DNA of 42,508 bases, taken from NCBI GenBank assembly GCA_000434295.1, contig HF994935.1, positions 394,742 to 437,249 of the forward strand. Direction: 5' to 3'. This document shows positions 38,968 to 42,508 of this stretch, piece by piece (the first letter of the stretch is position 1; each line of letters starts with the position of its first letter). The DNA comes from Acetobacter sp. CAG:977. GTDB taxonomy: Bacteria; Pseudomonadota; Alphaproteobacteria; CAAGCB01; CAG-977. Both the position numbers and the translations under genes were made by a program. The notes under the pieces are model-generated. The model did not search any database, was not told the DNA's origin, and saw nothing but the letters and a program-made list of their open reading frames with translations.

Positions 38968-39934
38968 GCTTTTAGTTTTTTGCTTTTTTGCTTTTTACGG
39001 GACTATGTGTCAGGCGGCGGTGGACAAGATTGTGCCTTCGGGACCTGCGGCTCAGGCGATATTGCTGGCGTTTGCTCCGGAAAAGGTTGTGGCGCTGTCC
39101 AATAAACTGCCTGCCGATGCGGCAAAGTTTTTCCCGAAAAGGATATTGGATTTGCCCGTTGTGGGACAATTTTACGGATCGGCGGACTTAAATCTGGAAG
39201 AATTGGCAAAAGCGTCTCCCGATATGATGGTTGATCTCGGGGAAAGCAAAGAAAGCGTTTTTAAGGATATGGAACGCCTGTCCTTAAAGATAGGGGTTCC
39301 CGCCGTTCACATAGATGCGGGATTGGAACAAACGCCCGAGATGTTTCGCCGTTTGGGCAAGCTGTTGGGCAAAGAAGAGGAAGGGGAACGCTTTGCCCGC
39401 CAAAGTGCGGAAATATACGCTCGAGCGAAACGCATTTTTGCAAAGGCAAAGGCGGAAAAACCGAAACGCCTGCTGTATTTGTTGGGGCAAAAAGGCATGA
39501 ACGCCGCGGCGAAGGGCAGTTATCATGCTCAAACGATAGACATGGCGGGGGACAATGTTGCCGTGATGGAGGACATGTCCGCGCGCGGGTTTGGCGATCC
39601 CGTTGATTTTGAACGTATTTTGCTGTGGGATCCGGATGTCGTGCTGTTTGCGCCGCACAGCGCGTATGACGAGGTAAAAGGTTCGAACGTCTGGGCTCAA
39701 TTGCGGGCGGTTCGGGAAGGGCGGTATTATGAGATTCCGTCATCGCCTTATAACTGGGTCAGTTTTCCGCCGTCGATAAACCGTTATTTGGGGCTGATAT
39801 GGCTGCCGAAGCTGTTATATCCGAACGAAGCCGATTACGATCTTTATGAAGAAATCAAAGCTTTTTACAAGACGTTTTACCGCTATGATCTCAGCCTGAT
39901 CGAATTTAATGAAATGATGAAAAAGGCGATATGA
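38960..39934 (+). CDS. Periplasmic substrate-binding protein of the ABC importer (BtuF/FecB-like, metal or metal complex)
   Basis: A short signal peptide (MLRLLVFCFFAFYGTMCQA; a Cys near its end is one residue before the usual cleavage but does not form a clear lipobox) precedes a class III binding protein with two lobes joined by a long helix. Recognisable parts are KIVPSGPAAQAILLAFAPEKVVAL, LEELAKASPDMMVDLGESK, LLYLLGQKGMNA, RILLWDPDVVLF and SSPYNWVSFPPSINRYLGLIWL. The last stretch recurs in binding proteins annotated for iron, tungstate or molybdate. The neighbouring molybdenum hydroxylase genes make molybdate or tungstate possible, but iron-siderophore is equally plausible from sequence alone. 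Confidence 0.82.
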   Translation: MLRLLVFCFFAFYGTMCQAAVDKIVPSGPAAQAILLAFAPEKVVALSNKLPADAAKFFPKRILDLPVVGQFYGSADLNLEELAKASPDMMVDLGESKESVFKDMERLSLKIGVPAVHIDAGLEQTPEMFRRLGKLLGKEEEGERFARQSAEIYARAKRIFAKAKAEKPKRLLYLLGQKGMNAAAKGSYHAQTIDMAGDNVAVMEDMSARGFGDPVDFERILLWDPDVVLFAPHSAYDEVKGSNVWAQLRAVREGRYYEIPSSPYNWVSFPPSINRYLGLIWLPKLLYPNEADYDLYEEIKAFYKTFYRYDLSLIEFNEMMKKAI

Positions 39935-39962
39935 AAAAAAGCCCTCTTTCGAGGGCTTTTTT
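39934..39962. terminator. Bidirectional terminator between the importer and xanthine dehydrogenase genes
   Basis: AAAAAAAGCCCTC pairs with GAGGGCTTTTTT around TTTC, with A and T runs on both sides. Confidence 0.9.
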
Positions 39963-39964
39963 CT

Positions 39965-42295
39965 TTATTTTGAGGCGTCCTGAATTTCCTTATAGCGCGC
40001 CTGAATGTCCTTGATGGCTTTTCTCATCCTTTCGGGCGTGCAGGGAATGTCCAAATTCGGAAACAGACGGTAATCCGACAAGCTGGCAACGGCATCGCGC
40101 GCCGCCAACCAAACCGCAATCGCCAACATCAAAGGCGGTTCCGCCGTCGGCTTTGAATTGAAAATCGTCGGTTCCTTGTTCGGTTTTTCCAACAACTTGA
40201 CATTAAATATCGGCGGCAAATCGCGTCCCGTCGGAATCTTGTACGTCGTCGGCGAATGCGTCGTCAAATTGCCGTTTTTATCCCATTTCAGGTCTTCCAA
40301 AAGCGCCCAGCCCAATCCTTGGACAAACGCGCCTTCCACCTGACCGATGTCAATGGCGGGGTTTAACGATTTTCCCGCGTCATAAATCATGTCGGCTCGC
40401 AAAACATGAGATTCTCCCGTCAGAATGTCGACGGCGACTTCCGCCATGCAAACGCCGTAACAGCTGTACAGGAACGGACGTCCCGTCATCGTTTCGGCGT
40501 CAAAGTGAATCTTCGGCGTTTTGTAAAAACCCGACGAGAACAGGCAAACGCGGTTTAAATTGGCTTCTTTGACAAAATCGGCAAAAGAAAATTTCTTTTT
40601 ATCGCCGACATAAACAAAGTTGGATTCAAACCGGACGGCGTCTTCGGGAACTTCATAAAACTTAGACGCCCAGTCCACCAAAGTTTTTTTGATGTTCTCA
40701 ACGGCGTTTTTAACGGCCATGCCGTTCATGTCCGAATCCGTCGATGCCGCCGTTGCAGACGTGTTGGGCACTTTGTCGGTAACCGTCGCCGTTACGCGGA
40801 CATGGTCAATGTCTATGGAAAAGACTTCGGCGGCGACCTGACACATTTTCGTGTTCACGCCTTGTCCCATTTCCGTACCGCCGTGGTTGATCAAAACGCT
40901 ACCGTCCGTATAGACACAAACCAAAGCGCCCGCTTGGTTCAGGTTCACTTTGTTAAATGAAATCCCGAATTTCAAAGGAGAAATCGAAATCCCCTTTTTC
41001 ACATAAGGCGATTTTTTGTTGTATTCCAATATTTCGGCGCGACGGCGGTCGTATTCGCCTTCGCGTTCGACGCGGTCAAAGATTTCTTGAATGACGTTGT
41101 CTTCAATCGTCTGGTGATAAGGCGTTACGTTGCGATCCGTCGTACCGTAGAAATTAATGCGGCGCACGTCGCGCGGGTCTTTTTTCAAATAGTGGGCGAT
41201 CCGTTCAATGATGCCTTCCATGCCGACCATGCCCTGAGGCGCGCCGAACCCGCGCATGGCGGTATTCGGAACCGTGTTCGTTTTGCACAAATGTCCGCGA
41301 ATGACGCAATTCGGAATGTAATAGCAGTTTTCGCCGTGGCAAACCGTTCTTTGCACGACGGGCAAAGACATGTCGATTACGGAACCGCAACCGCCTTTGT
41401 AGTCTACGTCCATGGCGGAAATGCGACCGTCATCGTCGAACCCGACTTCATAAGAAACGACATAGTGATGGCGTTTGCCGGTAATAATCATGTCGTCATC
41501 GCGATCCAAACGGATTTTAACGGGATGCTTGGTCTTCCACGCGCCCAGCGCCGCGATGCCCGCAAAGATGGAAGGCTGGCTTTCTTTACCGCCGAACGCC
41601 CCGCCCATACGGCGGTTTTCCGTCTTGACCATATTAAAGGGAAGCCCCAGCAAATCGGCAACACCGCGCTGGACTTCGGACGGGTTTTGCGTCGAACTGT
41701 AGACAAGGTATTGATTGTCTTCTTTCGGTATGACGTAAGCCGCCTGCGTTTCCAGATACATATGTTCCTGACCGCCGATGGTAAATTCGTCCTTGATGCG
41801 GTGAGGCGCTTTTTTCATGGCTTCTTCGGGGTTGCCCAATCTTGCGATCAAGGGTTTCGTCAGAAAGCTTTTTTGTTCCCAAGCCTCTTCAATCGTCAAG
41901 ACGGCAGGCAAGTCTTCGTATTCGACTTCGATAAGCTCCGAAGCTTTTCGAGCCGCATAGACGTCTTTTGCATAGACGGCGGCGATGGGTTCGCCCGCAT
42001 AGTTGACTTCGCCCGGAGCCAGACACGGTTCGGGATGGATAATCGGGGCGATGTCGTTGTGCCCCGGAATGTCCGAAGCGTCCAAAACGGCATAAACGCC
42101 AGGATAGGCAAGAGCTTTGCTCTTATCTATTTTTTTGATTTTTGCGTGAGCTTTCGGGCTTTTCAGAATATAGGCGTGCAAAGTCCCCGGAAGCTCTTTG
42201 ATGTCATCGACATATTCGGCTTCGCCCGTAACGTGCAGACGGGCGCTTTCGTGGGGGACGGACTGGCGGACGCCGCCTTTGATTAAATCGCTCAT
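39965..42295 (-). CDS. xdhB: Xanthine dehydrogenase-type molybdenum-binding subunit
   Basis: The large subunit of a molybdenum hydroxylase carries the pyranopterin-molybdenum site and oxidises purines or related N-heterocycles with water as oxygen donor. An ATG at 42303-42301 lies only one base from GGAGG; the ATG at 42295 (10 bases from GGAGG) overlaps the stop of the upstream gene by ATGA and is the likely start (776 residues). Signatures: HVTGEAEYVDDI, RMGGAFGGKESQ, AMRGFGAPQG, HGGTEMGQGVNTK, QVEGAFVQGLGWALLED and SKPTAEPPLMLA. The last holds the catalytic Glu in a GEPPL-like motif with Ala for Gly. The substrate may be xanthine or another heterocycle or aldehyde. Confidence 0.92.
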   Translation of the reverse strand: MSDLIKGGVRQSVPHESARLHVTGEAEYVDDIKELPGTLHAYILKSPKAHAKIKKIDKSKALAYPGVYAVLDASDIPGHNDIAPIIHPEPCLAPGEVNYAGEPIAAVYAKDVYAARKASELIEVEYEDLPAVLTIEEAWEQKSFLTKPLIARLGNPEEAMKKAPHRIKDEFTIGGQEHMYLETQAAYVIPKEDNQYLVYSSTQNPSEVQRGVADLLGLPFNMVKTENRRMGGAFGGKESQPSIFAGIAALGAWKTKHPVKIRLDRDDDMIITGKRHHYVVSYEVGFDDDGRISAMDVDYKGGCGSVIDMSLPVVQRTVCHGENCYYIPNCVIRGHLCKTNTVPNTAMRGFGAPQGMVGMEGIIERIAHYLKKDPRDVRRINFYGTTDRNVTPYHQTIEDNVIQEIFDRVEREGEYDRRRAEILEYNKKSPYVKKGISISPLKFGISFNKVNLNQAGALVCVYTDGSVLINHGGTEMGQGVNTKMCQVAAEVFSIDIDHVRVTATVTDKVPNTSATAASTDSDMNGMAVKNAVENIKKTLVDWASKFYEVPEDAVRFESNFVYVGDKKKFSFADFVKEANLNRVCLFSSGFYKTPKIHFDAETMTGRPFLYSCYGVCMAEVAVDILTGESHVLRADMIYDAGKSLNPAIDIGQVEGAFVQGLGWALLEDLKWDKNGNLTTHSPTTYKIPTGRDLPPIFNVKLLEKPNKEPTIFNSKPTAEPPLMLAIAVWLAARDAVASLSDYRLFPNLDIPCTPERMRKAIKDIQARYKEIQDASK

Positions 42296-42508
42296 AATTT
42301 CCATACCTCCAAATCCGTTTCGGGAGACGTCGTTTCGACGTACACGCGTTTTAACAAGTTTAATGCAATATCGGAACGGTAATCCCCTTTGGGGCGGCGT
42401 TTGATAAAGTCTTGAACCATGGCTTCCATGGCTTCGTCAACGCAGGCTTCCGTCCAAGGTTTGCCGAGTATCGCGTTTTGAGCGTTCGTTGCCAGCTGCG
42501 GAATGGCT
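42292..42508 (-). CDS. xdhA: Xanthine dehydrogenase FAD/Fe-S subunit, C-terminal end (runs off the window)
   Basis: The frame enters from the window edge and ends at a TGA (42294-42292) that overlaps the xdhB ATG. The visible 72 residues include ILGKPWTEACVDEAMEAM, VQDFIKRRPKGDYRSDIALN and LLKRVYVETTSPETDLEVWK. This is the C-terminal domain of the CO-dehydrogenase-flavoprotein type, where P-KGDYRS-IA-NLL is a typical XdhA ending. In this organism the small subunit probably carries both the [2Fe-2S] and FAD domains, as in the alphaproteobacterial XdhA/XdhB pair. Confidence 0.85.
   Translation of the reverse strand, partial: AIPQLATNAQNAILGKPWTEACVDEAMEAMVQDFIKRRPKGDYRSDIALNLLKRVYVETTSPETDLEVWKL

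Noticed and set aside
41087..42286. Plus-strand open frame over xdhB
   Set aside because: Shadow of the molybdenum subunit gene, which has all family motifs on the other strand.
1..42508. CRISPR array, prophage or insertion sequence
   Set aside because: No regularly spaced repeats, transposase, integrase or phage structural genes were seen on either strand.

Overview
The window reads as a compact, moderately AT-rich chromosome segment of a Gram-negative bacterium, most likely a host-associated alphaproteobacterium. The grounds are two autotransporters and an outer-membrane beta-barrel, an ispH gene followed directly by a phosphotransferase-type homoserine kinase (an arrangement common in alphaproteobacteria), and sugar-derived metabolism (fucO-type lactaldehyde reductase, a CMP-sugar synthetase). 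The lineage is inferred from gene content only. No prophage, insertion sequence or CRISPR array was seen.

Layout. 1-630: 3' end of a MarC-family membrane gene and tRNA-Gln(CTG). 699-4374 (minus): a large autotransporter split by an apparent single-base frameshift, with a perfect CRP-type palindrome at its promoter. 4689-5925: a CMP-acylneuraminate synthetase-like gene and a small membrane protein. 5969-16643: the most distinctive block. A MerR-type promoter (19-bp spacer with internal inverted repeat) precedes eight tightly packed genes: membrane metallophosphoesterase, DUF3737 beta-helix protein, secreted cupin, membrane-anchored carboxymuconolactone-decarboxylase-like protein, iron-sulfur flavoprotein, Tat-exported aldo/keto reductase with ferredoxin motifs, larC and larE. 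A convergent merR gene follows. A second MerR-type 19-bp-spacer promoter then drives a membrane polyferredoxin, a NikM/CbiM-like nickel transporter component and larB. Together these hold the whole nickel-pincer nucleotide (NPN) cofactor pathway (LarB, LarE, LarC) plus nickel uptake, but no LarA-type enzyme that uses the cofactor.

16645-18547: a structured intergenic element (candidate small RNA 1), an intracellular leucine-rich-repeat protein and stacked terminators. 18623-22603: a second, intact autotransporter. 22710-29205: fucO, then on the minus strand dinG-like helicase, a small unknown gene, dapL and dapF (lysine and peptidoglycan precursor by the aminotransferase route). 29333-34107: MATE exporter, small His-tailed membrane protein, fba and tkt. 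34285-36208: ispH-thrB. 36207-36418 (minus): candidate small RNA 2, which shares an 18-base core and a spaced 7-base box with RNA 1. It has a near-consensus sigma70 promoter, an upstream CRP-type palindrome and an intrinsic terminator. 36503-39934: outer-membrane protein divergent from a three-gene metal/cofactor ABC importer. 39965-42508 (minus): xanthine dehydrogenase-type molybdenum subunit gene and the 3' end of its FAD/Fe-S partner.

The two observations I rate highest are the apparent MerR control of NPN biosynthesis together with an electrophile-response-type oxidoreductase operon, and the pair of related, apparently undescribed structured RNAs.
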